Shown here in pieces: positions 1-5,244 of a stretch of 5,244 nt of DNA (positions within the stretch are counted from its first letter, which is position 1; the number at the start of each line of letters is the position of its first letter). The position numbers and the translations under genes were made by a program. The notes under the pieces are model-generated. The model did not search any database, was not told the DNA's origin, and was given only the letters and a program-made list of their open reading frames with translations. This DNA comes from Syntrophorhabdaceae bacterium PtaU1.Bin034 (GTDB lineage: Bacteria > Desulfobacterota_G > Syntrophorhabdia > Syntrophorhabdales > WCHB1-27): positions 1 to 5,244 of the forward strand of contig MVRP01000255.1 in the NCBI GenBank assembly GCA_002067405.1, written 5' to 3'.

Positions 1-83
1 CGTGTCCCTCCGTAAAAGATCAAATCGGCCGGACATACTGCCGCTAATGCTTGGGGCCCCGGTTGTGGCGTCCATAGGCTCAT
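1..83 (-). CDS. terL: Phage terminase large subunit, N-terminal fragment (runs off the window edge)
   Basis: The large terminase subunit is the ATPase and nuclease that pumps phage DNA into the prohead and cuts it. Only 27 codons are visible. They read MSLWTPQPGPQ, then a short alanine-rich stretch, then CPADLIFYGGT, and the window stops inside the next codon (CG, probably Arg). The TPQPGPQ segment matches the adenine-recognition (Q motif) region at the N terminus of many phage large terminases. The hydrophobic strand LIFYGGT(R) is where the Walker A P-loop usually begins. The ATG overlaps the TGA of the small subunit as ATGA, and AGGAAGGTG lies 7 bases upstream, which fixes the start. Fragment length and position directly after a small terminase agree. 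The nuclease domain and most of the ATPase lie outside the window, so the subfamily cannot be given. Confidence 0.88.
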   Translation of the reverse strand, partial: MSLWTPQPGPQALAAVCPADLIFYGGT

Positions 84-700
84 GTGCTTTCACCTTCCTG
101 TTTCTTTGCGCTGTGTTCCATTGTTTTTGCATACCACGCTTCCCATTCTTCGAGGCTTTTAGGATCAGGCGGGAAGTTCGTCCATTCGGTCTTGATGGGT
201 CCACCATCCTTGCCGGTGTGCTCGTGCTCGACTTTGTCACTGAAAAGCTTCAGATGCTTACCGAGGAGTTCGAGAGCGCCTTTCTTATCGAAGACTTTGA
301 CCTTCCGAGTATCACCGATCTTTTTGCGATTCTTGCCTTTGCCCTCAAATTCCTCGAAAACCTCGATTCCTGCCACGGCCGCAGCAGTGTCGTTATCCCA
401 CTCGTGAGGAGCCTTGAGCGTACCGTCTTCGTTGTAGAGCTTCCTTATGTCATGCATCCCGATCCTGGCTAATTCGGTAAGAACTCGGTCGGCAGTAACG
501 CCGATTTTTTCAAGACGCTTTTGAACTTCAGCATCGAGAGCTTCTTTAACTGAAGGAATCTGAAGGAGCTGATACGCTAATTGTTCTGCAGTCTTAGGGC
601 TATAACCCGCTCGAATCGCGGCCCTGGTGCCGTTATAGTCCACCAGGTATTCAAGAACAAACAGGTGTTGTCTCTTGGTAAGCTTGGCTCTTGCCTTCAC
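80..700 (-). CDS. terS: Phage terminase small subunit (Terminase_2 family)
   Basis: The small terminase subunit recognises the packaging site on the phage concatemer and regulates the large subunit. The 206-residue product has the Terminase_2 layout: LTKRQHLFVLEYLVDYNGTRAAIRAGYS-type DNA-binding helices at residues 7-35, continuing as KTAEQLAYQLLQIPSVKEAL to residue 55; a helical oligomerisation region at about 56-90; a charged middle with KGKNRKK (121-127); and the family's 'KVKVFDKKGALELLGKHLKLF' region at 134-153. The tail (about 170-206, rich in W, E and K) is where such proteins usually contact the large subunit. The start is GTG at 700-698: an in-frame TGA lies four codons upstream, the next Met is residue 82, and the DNA-binding motif needs the early start. 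GAGAGGG lies just upstream. It follows a possible small gene with a GTGA overlap and overlaps terL by ATGA, so coupled translation is likely. Length is normal for the family. Confidence 0.93.
   Translation of the reverse strand: MKARAKLTKRQHLFVLEYLVDYNGTRAAIRAGYSPKTAEQLAYQLLQIPSVKEALDAEVQKRLEKIGVTADRVLTELARIGMHDIRKLYNEDGTLKAPHEWDNDTAAAVAGIEVFEEFEGKGKNRKKIGDTRKVKVFDKKGALELLGKHLKLFSDKVEHEHTGKDGGPIKTEWTNFPPDPKSLEEWEAWYAKTMEHSAKKQEGEST
91..99 (-). promoter_or_regulatory. Ribosome binding site of terL, inside terS
   Basis: On the minus strand AGGAAGGTG precedes the ATG at 83 with 7 bases between. It lies inside the last codons of the small terminase gene. With the ATGA overlap it supports ATG 83-81 as the terL start, rather than the out-of-frame ATG a few bases later. 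Confidence 0.6.
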
Positions 701-834
701 GAAGCCCTCTCGTCACAGAAACACTCAGAAGGTGCAAAGCCAAATATGAAAGAAGCCGCTCTGCCTATCTTGAATGCCTTCCTCCCGTTCCCAATCATTG
801 GCCTTATCGCTCGGTTTATCCTGCCTAAATCCAT
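697..834 (-). CDS. Possible small gene of 45 codons between the polyvalent gene and terS
   Basis: I do not recognise this product. Its ATG (834-832) overlaps the second of two tandem stops that end the giant gene (TAATAATG), and its TGA (699-697) overlaps the GTG of terS as GTGA. The frame therefore fills the 136-base gap exactly. GGAG at 847-844 lies 9 bases upstream of the ATG. The peptide begins MDLGRINRAIRPMIGNGRKA and ends APSECFCDERAS. It has about nine basic and one acidic residue in its first 36 positions, a short hydrophobic patch (ASFIFGFA, 27-34), two cysteines near the end, and no recognisable domain. It uses several AGG/AGA and ATA codons. It could be a real small protein, or a translated leader whose role is to bring ribosomes to the weak GTG start of terS. 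A chance open frame is possible at this length. Confidence 0.45.
   Translation of the reverse strand: MDLGRINRAIRPMIGNGRKAFKIGRAASFIFGFAPSECFCDERAS
705..711 (-). promoter_or_regulatory. Ribosome binding site of terS (GTG start)
   Basis: GAGAGGG on the minus strand lies 4 bases before the GTG at 700-698 (5 bases from the GAGG core). Because an in-frame stop sits immediately upstream and no ATG is available, this site decides the start. No hairpin plus T-run terminator and no clear -35/-10 pair is visible in the 136-base gap, so readthrough transcription from the giant gene is likely. Confidence 0.6.
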
Positions 835-836
835 TA

Positions 837-3800
837 TTATCCGCTCCATTCCCGCGTCATTTTCAGAGCCTCCCGCCTCATATTCTTCGGTATCTGCTCA
901 AGACCTCCTTCTCTCATCCTGCTCATGATCATTTCAGAGATGTCGATGATCCTCCACAGTTTGCCTTCCTCCCGCGCCTTCTGGTTCCATGCTCCTACTT
1001 CAGCCCGTATTTTCAGTTTTTCTTTTTCATCACTACGTCTCACGGCATTAACATACCTGTCTGCCCAATTTCTTTTTTTATCTGATATTCCTTCTTTGAT
1101 ACCTTGCACAGCTTCGTGCGCCGCATATGCCTTTGACGAACTGACTGGCTGAAGACCTAAAGCACCCTTGGCTATCGCTTCGGCAGCGTTGATTTTCCGT
1201 GCCCCTTGTTCTCCGAGGAAATTAATGTTCTTGCCCCCGCGTGTTCTCTGTCCTTCGGTATACAACTCAATGCCCTTCATTGCGTTTCTGATAGCAACTG
1301 GTGTGAAGGGAGTTTCGGAAAGCGCGCGCCAGTTGTTCCCGGCCTTTAGGCTATCCATTGTATTCACGAAGTCTTCTCCTACTGCATATGGCACACCCAG
1401 AATGTCCTTCCATCCCGTAGGCACCTCTATGCCGATGGAGCCGGTAATGTCGACACCAGCCACGCCGGGAAGCCCGTAAACTACAAGATCCTTCAACCAG
1501 TTGGCTGGCATGTAACTACGTGCTTTTGTCATCGGGTCTTCATCATTATCGTCGCCTATCGCCCAAGACAGCGCTTCTATGAAAGCTTTGAAAAACGGAA
1601 TACCGGAAAGCCCACCAATCACCAGCAGATTACGCAGAGATCGGGCAAAAGCCTTCTTCCCCTCAACGCCCTGATGCTTCAGTAAATGCGCCATAGCTGA
1701 TAGATAATTGTGTGTGAACTGACGGAATGTATACCCGGTGCGGAGAAGCTTCTGTAAGTCTCCACCTCTCATGATTTCCGGGAGATTGCGCTTGCCGTAA
1801 AGAAAGTGGCTGTCAAATACGATCTGCTCGGCAAACTTGACGGCCTCGTCGTGGGGCATGTTCTTTTCGTTCCTGGCTACCCTGTATGCCGCAAGTCCGG
1901 TAGAGACCCTGTTGAATTTCTCCGCGATTTGCATGAAGATGCCGGCCTTGTCAAACACCTTCCGTGTTCTCTTGAGCCAACCGGTAGCGGAAATGTTTCC
2001 CTTCAACTCTCTCAAGAAAAGGTCTGTAGTTACTCCCTGTTCAATAAGTTCATGAATTGCCTGTTGTTCGTCCTTCGTCAATCCAGGGTAGGTGACAGCC
2101 TTTCCGGTCCACGCTTGCTTTGATGTGAGGGCACGCCGGACGTCATACATGGCGGTTGCCAGTTTTGCTTCGGCTCTTTTCGTGTGGACTGAGAGCATGG
2201 GGGCTGCCATAACGACATTCTGCGTCAGATTCACGATACCCGACTTGACGACTCCACCAAGGTACTTAACAAAGAAGATTCCCCGAAGGGTATCTGCCAT
2301 ACGGTCTACCCGGTCCGCATTTGTCAGCATGTCAGTCACGTAGCGGGACGTATAGCTATATTCTGTGGGGTGTTCCTTTGCGTTAATTTCCATCAGGTTT
2401 TTATGGTGAGCTTGCGCTCGTTCCATCTTCGCCTTGAATCCGGCATAGCCGGAAAGATAGTCAAAGAGGATTTCGTAGACGAGTTCCTTCTCGAAGCCAG
2501 GAATACCCTTTCGTTGAATCATGTGCTGACCGAAGCCGCGGGATTTGAGGACATCAGCAGTTGCTTTTGACAGCGCTTTCTCCATTGCCTCGAAGGATGC
2601 TGTCTTTACCTTTTCTGATGCCTCTTGTGCCCGTGAGAGGTTCCACGCTGCCGTCGTAACAATCTGCTGCATTGCCTCAACGGGCACTTGAAAGAAAACC
2701 TCGTCAGGAAGATGCTTGACCGGCCCTTCAGTGATATCGTACTGTGACGCCTTGCCGGGTACGTCCTTATTTGCAATGGCTTCACCCAGCCATCTCACGG
2801 CCCTCACCATAGCTTTTTGATCGATGTTCTTGAAGCGATTCCGTAACTTGTAGTAGTGCTCACGGTAGACTACATCGCCCGTTTCCCGGTCGGTAATAGT
2901 CACGTGGGAATCCCCGGCCCTTCGGTGCGGGAAGTAATTGTAGATCGTTCCCATCTCCTGCCGATATTTTCTGATAAATTCATCATCTTTTGTTTTCTTG
3001 ACCCGCTCCCACATGTCGAGCAGCTTTTCATCGAGAATGCGCCGAGTGGCTACATAGGCATTAATGACTTTTGGGCTCACTCCCTGTTCTTCCAAGTAGG
3101 ACCGCATCTGTGCGTAGTGGTCTTGATTAATGGTGATATCCCTCGTGACATCGTTAACCTTCATCCACGAGGATGGAACGGCTTTTTCGGGGAACGGCCT
3201 TCCTTCCCACTTCCAAATAAGGTCGATGAATTCACGGCTCAGTTTCTTGTCTTTCTGGACGGTATCAAGGGCATCTTGCAGGTCGCCTTGGTAATCTTTA
3301 AACACCTCGGAACTATACTGTTCCATTGCATGCATCTCAATATCTACGGCCCCTTTCGTCCCCTTGTACTGCTTACCAAGCCAGTAAGGAAGACCGACTA
3401 CGCGCTGATATGTCTTCATGTCCGTATCCGTATATCCAGTTCCGAATCTGTCTTTGAAGTACTGCAAAAGGCTTCTGCCCTGGTCTATAATGACGGCTTT
3501 ATTGACCGGGACTTCAGACGAAAGATTCTTCTTTGCCTGGATTAGGGGTTCGGAATTATTGATCCAGTCGGTAAGACCTGTGGGAACATCTGGTGATTCT
3601 TTCTTGAAATACGGCCCCTGCTCCTTATACGCTGGCGCTTCTCGAAGCTGTTCAGATAGTTGAGTCTCTTGTTGTGTACCTTCCCTGCTCCACGCATAGC
3701 TTCTCCCGATCAGCCCCTTAATATCAGCCTCGGTGTACTCCAGGCTTATCCCGAGCCTCCTTAAGGCGTTCCTGATCATGGCCACGATGGTCTTCCAAAG

Positions 3801-5244
3801 TCCCGGCTTCTCCCCTGTCTCCGCCATGTGGGCGAGGAGTTCAGCACTGAACGTGTCCCGGTCTTCCTGCTTTGCGAGATCGAGCTTGTACCTTTTGATG
3901 ATGCTATCAGCCTGTTCACTCCCCTTGTATGCCTCGTATATCTGACGGTAGACAAGCTTACGTTCTCCCTCGCTGAGGACGCTATTGATTCCCCTGTGCC
4001 CTATTACCTCATGGAGCAGGACAACCTTGGCTGACTGCGGATCATTGATTGCATCAGAGATGACGTATGTTGTGTCGTTTGCCGGATCGTAGGCCCCGAA
4101 TATCTTGCCGGGCTCCTCTGCCGCCTTTGCATAGCGGAGGAGCAGTTGAAAGTAGTGAGAGTCGACGACTCTTACCTCTCCGATGTTCGGGAGCGCCTTC
4201 CTGATCGGGTCAATGAAGCGGTCTACTTCCTCGGGGCTGTAGCGGGGCTTTGGGGGATAGGTGAGTTTGAAGGAAGGGGTGGAGAGGTCGGAGGATTTGC
4301 GGAAGACGACGGGCCCTTTGTCGGCTTCTGGTGCTTCAATTGCTTTCTCAGAACCTTCTTTCCCATACTTGTTTATGGCTTTCTCGATAGCAGCTCTGAC
4401 TGTTTCTTTATCCTTCACGAAGCCGTAGGACTGCCCGGCCGCGAGGTTGGCGACCAGTTCCTTTTGTACTTCATCCAGATCGATCAAAGACGTGTGGGTT
4501 CTTTCGTACCCCTTGTTCAGTTCATCCCTGAACCTTTCGAGGTTTTGTATGGTTATTTGTTCCTGAACAACCCCAAGAACCTGCTTGTAAAGGTCCGGTC
4601 GCTTTAGCTCCATGGAATGCATCAACTCATGGAGAGCGACGGCTTCTATTCTCTTGCTGCTGGTATTCAGAAAGATTGTCGGTTTGCCTTCGTGGTCAAT
4701 AACGATTCCACGAATATTTGCTGCAATTCCAATCCCTTCAAAGAAAAAGACAGAAACGTCGTAGTCGGATTCAATTGTATCGGCTATTCTTCGTTGTTCT
4801 TCGGTGAGTCCTTCGGGGATTCTGATGTCTTCTCTTCTGATGCTCCCTCTGCTATCGCCTGAAAGAGCTTCGCCACATCGGGCGATTGCAGATCGGTAGT
4901 TTCTATTATGTAACGCGCTCCGCTCCGTCCCTTGATTGTTAAGAGTGGCATTGCTTTCCTCCTTCGTTGATTGTATCCCTTCTTTATCGGTTGAGTCAAC
5001 GGAGTACCGCGGCTCGTTCTTAGTGGTTGTTTCTCTTTTTGGCTTTTCCTCACTCAGCCTATCCCGTAGTTCATCTATGCTTTGTCTTTCCGACTCGATC
5101 AACCTCTCCCCTCTCTTCTCCGGTGGCTGAAAGGTCTTTTGGTTGACCGGCTGTTGTCCTGAAAGGGCAAAGGTCGAAGAGGTATCGAAAAGCTCTCCTG
5201 CGGGGGCCTGAGCGGCTGCGGCTGGCTGTTTCTGTTCTTCCTGT
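837..5244 (-). CDS. Giant PLxRFG-type phage polyvalent protein with two zincin-like peptidase motifs (5' end outside window)
   Basis: Polyvalent proteins are large multidomain phage or mobile-element proteins, often thought to enter the host with the DNA. This frame has no stop from the window edge to TAA 839-837, giving 1468 visible residues; its true start lies outside. In order: a P/Q/A-rich linker with GELFDTSSTFALSG (5244-5103); a charged linker (1-90) ending near PRYS; zincin-like domain 1 (about 95-250) with HELMH 158-162; a second PRYS linker (287-289); zincin-like domain 2 (about 290-450) with HEVIGH 364-369; a short linker containing PYFKKESP; a long helical region (510-1100) with PHRRAG 725-730 in the place of the PLxRFG motif; LRTGYTFRQFTHNYL (1120-1134); the hydrophobic segment LLVIGGLSGIPFF (1159-1171); GLPGVAGVDITGSIG (1210-1224); and a basic helical tail. 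The C-terminal order resembles PLxRFG proteins as I know them. Catalysis is unproven. Upstream enzyme domains may exist outside the window. A nested frame lies at 4951-4784. Confidence 0.82.
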   Translation of the reverse strand, partial: QEEQKQPAAAAQAPAGELFDTSSTFALSGQQPVNQKTFQPPEKRGERLIESERQSIDELRDRLSEEKPKRETTTKNEPRYSVDSTDKEGIQSTKEESNATLNNQGTERSALHNRNYRSAIARCGEALSGDSRGSIRREDIRIPEGLTEEQRRIADTIESDYDVSVFFFEGIGIAANIRGIVIDHEGKPTIFLNTSSKRIEAVALHELMHSMELKRPDLYKQVLGVVQEQITIQNLERFRDELNKGYERTHTSLIDLDEVQKELVANLAAGQSYGFVKDKETVRAAIEKAINKYGKEGSEKAIEAPEADKGPVVFRKSSDLSTPSFKLTYPPKPRYSPEEVDRFIDPIRKALPNIGEVRVVDSHYFQLLLRYAKAAEEPGKIFGAYDPANDTTYVISDAINDPQSAKVVLLHEVIGHRGINSVLSEGERKLVYRQIYEAYKGSEQADSIIKRYKLDLAKQEDRDTFSAELLAHMAETGEKPGLWKTIVAMIRNALRRLGISLEYTEADIKGLIGRSYAWSREGTQQETQLSEQLREAPAYKEQGPYFKKESPDVPTGLTDWINNSEPLIQAKKNLSSEVPVNKAVIIDQGRSLLQYFKDRFGTGYTDTDMKTYQRVVGLPYWLGKQYKGTKGAVDIEMHAMEQYSSEVFKDYQGDLQDALDTVQKDKKLSREFIDLIWKWEGRPFPEKAVPSSWMKVNDVTRDITINQDHYAQMRSYLEEQGVSPKVINAYVATRRILDEKLLDMWERVKKTKDDEFIRKYRQEMGTIYNYFPHRRAGDSHVTITDRETGDVVYREHYYKLRNRFKNIDQKAMVRAVRWLGEAIANKDVPGKASQYDITEGPVKHLPDEVFFQVPVEAMQQIVTTAAWNLSRAQEASEKVKTASFEAMEKALSKATADVLKSRGFGQHMIQRKGIPGFEKELVYEILFDYLSGYAGFKAKMERAQAHHKNLMEINAKEHPTEYSYTSRYVTDMLTNADRVDRMADTLRGIFFVKYLGGVVKSGIVNLTQNVVMAAPMLSVHTKRAEAKLATAMYDVRRALTSKQAWTGKAVTYPGLTKDEQQAIHELIEQGVTTDLFLRELKGNISATGWLKRTRKVFDKAGIFMQIAEKFNRVSTGLAAYRVARNEKNMPHDEAVKFAEQIVFDSHFLYGKRNLPEIMRGGDLQKLLRTGYTFRQFTHNYLSAMAHLLKHQGVEGKKAFARSLRNLLVIGGLSGIPFFKAFIEALSWAIGDDNDEDPMTKARSYMPANWLKDLVVYGLPGVAGVDITGSIGIEVPTGWKDILGVPYAVGEDFVNTMDSLKAGNNWRALSETPFTPVAIRNAMKGIELYTEGQRTRGGKNINFLGEQGARKINAAEAIAKGALGLQPVSSSKAYAAHEAVQGIKEGISDKKRNWADRYVNAVRRSDEKEKLKIRAEVGAWNQKAREEGKLWRIIDISEMIMSRMREGGLEQIPKNMRREALKMTREWSG
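1557..1628 (-). other. Hydrophobic segment near the C terminus of the polyvalent protein
   Basis: Residues 1159-1182 read LLVIGGLSGIPFFKAFIEAL followed by SWAI, then an abrupt acidic run GDDNDEDP. Similar glycine-rich hydrophobic stretches followed by acidic residues occur near the C terminus of PLxRFG proteins. One lysine and one glutamate interrupt it, so it is more likely an amphipathic or membrane-associating helix pair than a classical transmembrane anchor. Confidence 0.5.
1701..1790 (-). other. Conserved aromatic C-terminal segment of the PLxRFG-type protein
   Basis: Residues 1105-1134 include RNLPEIMRGG, then LLRTGYTFRQFTHNYL. The pattern 'FxxFxxNYL' after an Arg/Gly turn is a segment I associate with the C-terminal part of PLxRFG polyvalent proteins. 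It supports the family call independently of the degenerate PHRRAG motif. Its function is not known to me. Confidence 0.5.
2193..2282 (-). other. Long weakly charged hydrophobic stretch in the polyvalent protein
   Basis: Residues 941-970 begin GIFFVKYLGGVVKSGIVNL and continue through NVVMAAPML. Only two lysines interrupt about 30 mostly apolar, glycine-containing residues. This would suit a helix that packs in a bundle or inserts in a membrane. Together with the segment at residues 1159-1182 it gives the C-terminal half two possible membrane-active regions. Evidence is composition only. Confidence 0.4.
2913..2930 (-). other. Degenerate PLxRFG signature (PHRRAG)
   Basis: Residues 725-730 are PHRRAG inside YNYFPHRRAGDSHVTITD. 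In the PLxRFG family the signature follows a 'Y-[FV]' pair and leads into a beta strand and a 'D..G..V' hairpin. Here the same setting is present (NYF before; SHVTITDRETGDVVY after). The P, R and G of PLxRFG are kept, while L is replaced by H and F by A. Confidence 0.6.
3840..4013 (-). other. Zincin-like active site 2 (HExxGH variant)
   Basis: Residues 361-371 read VLLHEVIGHRG. The motif is H-E-x-x-G-H, one residue longer than the classical HExxH, with H364, E365 and H369 as the likely metal and catalytic residues. E421 in FSAELLAHMAE is the best candidate for the third metal ligand. The preceding GKIFGAYDPANDTTYVISDA region is the strand-rich part usual before such a site. The longer spacing is known from dipeptidyl peptidase III (HELLGH), and an 'HExxGHxG' form recurs in phage polyvalent proteins, so I read it as a family feature rather than a mutation. 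Confidence 0.7.
4458..4631 (-). other. Zincin-like active site 1 (HELMH)
   Basis: Residues 154-165 read AVALHELMHSME, a classical HExxH zinc-peptidase helix with H158, E159 and H162. E215 in LDEVQKELVANLAAG is a plausible third ligand. Before it comes an alpha/beta region (IADTIESDYDVSVFFFEG ... PTIFLNTSS) that resembles the N-terminal sheet of minimal zincins. No signal peptide or secretion motif is visible, so the domain would act wherever the whole protein goes. Confidence 0.7.
4784..4951 (-). CDS. Nested 55-residue gene candidate in the +1 frame of the polyvalent gene
   Basis: I do not recognise this product. It lies wholly inside the giant gene, one base out of its frame. ATG 4951-4949 follows AAGGAGG with 6 bases between, the best ribosome binding site in the window. 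It ends at TAG 4786-4784. The peptide starts MPLLTIKGRSGARYIIETTD, which looks like a beta hairpin, continues LQSPDVAKLFQAIAEGA, which looks like an amphipathic helix, and ends in an acidic, disordered-looking tail rich in S, E, K and P. Codons are ordinary ones (GAT, GAA, GAG, AAG, GCG, CTC). The same bases in the host frame encode residues about 51-106. Residues 51-90 of that stretch have no domain features and many AGA/AGC codons, whereas residues 95 onward (IPEGLTEEQRRIAD) look well constrained. Overprinting in an unconstrained linker would explain this. The alternative is a chance frame behind a chance Shine-Dalgarno sequence. Confidence 0.55.
   Translation of the reverse strand: MPLLTIKGRSGARYIIETTDLQSPDVAKLFQAIAEGASEEKTSESPKDSPKNNEE
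4958..4964 (-). promoter_or_regulatory. Strong internal Shine-Dalgarno sequence (AAGGAGG)
   Basis: AAGGAGG on the minus strand lies 6 bases before the ATG of the nested frame at 4951. In the frame of the giant gene this spot encodes KEESN, so the host gene has no need for it. No ATG, GTG or TTG start of the giant frame is placed to use it. Confidence 0.6.

Noticed and set aside
2..472. Plus-strand open frame of about 156 codons across the terminase genes
   Set aside because: It is antisense to terS and terL, both identified by family motifs. Its composition (many F, L and C) is typical of an antisense shadow.
701..836. Promoter or terminator in the gap before terS
   Set aside because: I found no GC-rich hairpin followed by a T run, and no convincing -35/-10 pair, on the minus strand. 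The gap is better explained by a small coupled reading frame.
2856..3545. Plus-strand open frame of 229 codons
   Set aside because: It lies fully antisense to a well-supported part of the giant protein containing the PHRRAG region. It has no convincing ribosome site and its translation looks like a complement shadow.
4146..4607. Plus-strand open frame of about 153 codons
   Set aside because: It is antisense to the linker and both peptidase-like domains of the giant protein and shows no domain-like pattern or supporting ribosome site.
4784..4951. Programmed or accidental frameshift joining the nested frame to the giant frame
   Set aside because: The giant frame is continuous on both sides of the region, so no shift is needed. 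I saw no slippery heptamer followed by a clear stem at the junction, and the nested frame ends at its own TAG.
4952..5053. Extension of the nested frame upstream to a GTG at 5053
   Set aside because: The added residues are an arginine- and lysine-rich stretch typical of a wrong-frame reading, and no ribosome site precedes the GTG. The ATG at 4951 has an excellent one.
5100..5102. TTG at 5102 as the start codon of the giant gene
   Set aside because: The frame stays open to the window edge, and the bases upstream (GAGAAGAGAGGGGAGAGG in codons) read as a continuing linker. The purine-rich run could mimic a ribosome site, but a rare TTG start in the middle of an open frame is less likely than a start outside the window.
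1..5244. tRNA genes, CRISPR arrays, insertion sequences, attachment sites
   Set aside because: No cloverleaf-like sequence, regularly spaced repeats, terminal inverted repeats or transposase motifs were visible. Almost every base is inside a supported minus-strand gene.

Overview
The window is part of a tailed-phage or prophage genome (Caudoviricetes type). Every gene I can support lies on the minus strand, so the biology reads from base 5244 down to base 1. Two recognisable packaging genes fix the identity: a Terminase_2-type small terminase subunit and the first 27 codons of the large terminase subunit. Upstream of them is a very large 'polyvalent' protein of the PLxRFG kind, known from phages and prophages of Proteobacteria and relatives. 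Ribosome binding sites are of the AAGGAGG/GAGG type. I cannot name the host; a Gram-negative bacterium is only an inference from the protein families.

Layout in transcription order: (1) 5244-837, one uninterrupted reading frame that is already open at the window edge and ends at TAA 839-837. Its visible 1468 residues hold a P/Q/A-rich linker, two zinc-metallopeptidase-like motifs in tandem (HELMH, then an HExxGH variant), a degenerate PLxRFG motif and a hydrophobic C-terminal region. (2) 4951-4784, a 55-residue reading frame nested inside that gene in the +1 frame, with a near-ideal Shine-Dalgarno sequence. (3) 834-697, a possible 45-residue gene that fills the only gap. (4) 700-80, the small terminase subunit with a GTG start. 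(5) 83-1, the large terminase subunit, cut by the window edge just as its Walker A loop begins.

Spacing is tight throughout. The giant gene ends in TAATAATG, where the 45-codon frame starts; that frame ends inside GTGA, where the small terminase starts; the small terminase ends inside ATGA, where the large terminase starts. This is the usual sign of a single message with translational coupling. The terminases package DNA into the capsid. By analogy with described polyvalent proteins, the giant protein may be carried in the virion and delivered with the DNA, with its peptidase-like domains acting on host or virion proteins; that role is inference.

Residue numbers for the giant protein count from the leucine codon (TTG) at 5102-5100 as residue 1. 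This is only a reference point, not the start of the gene.
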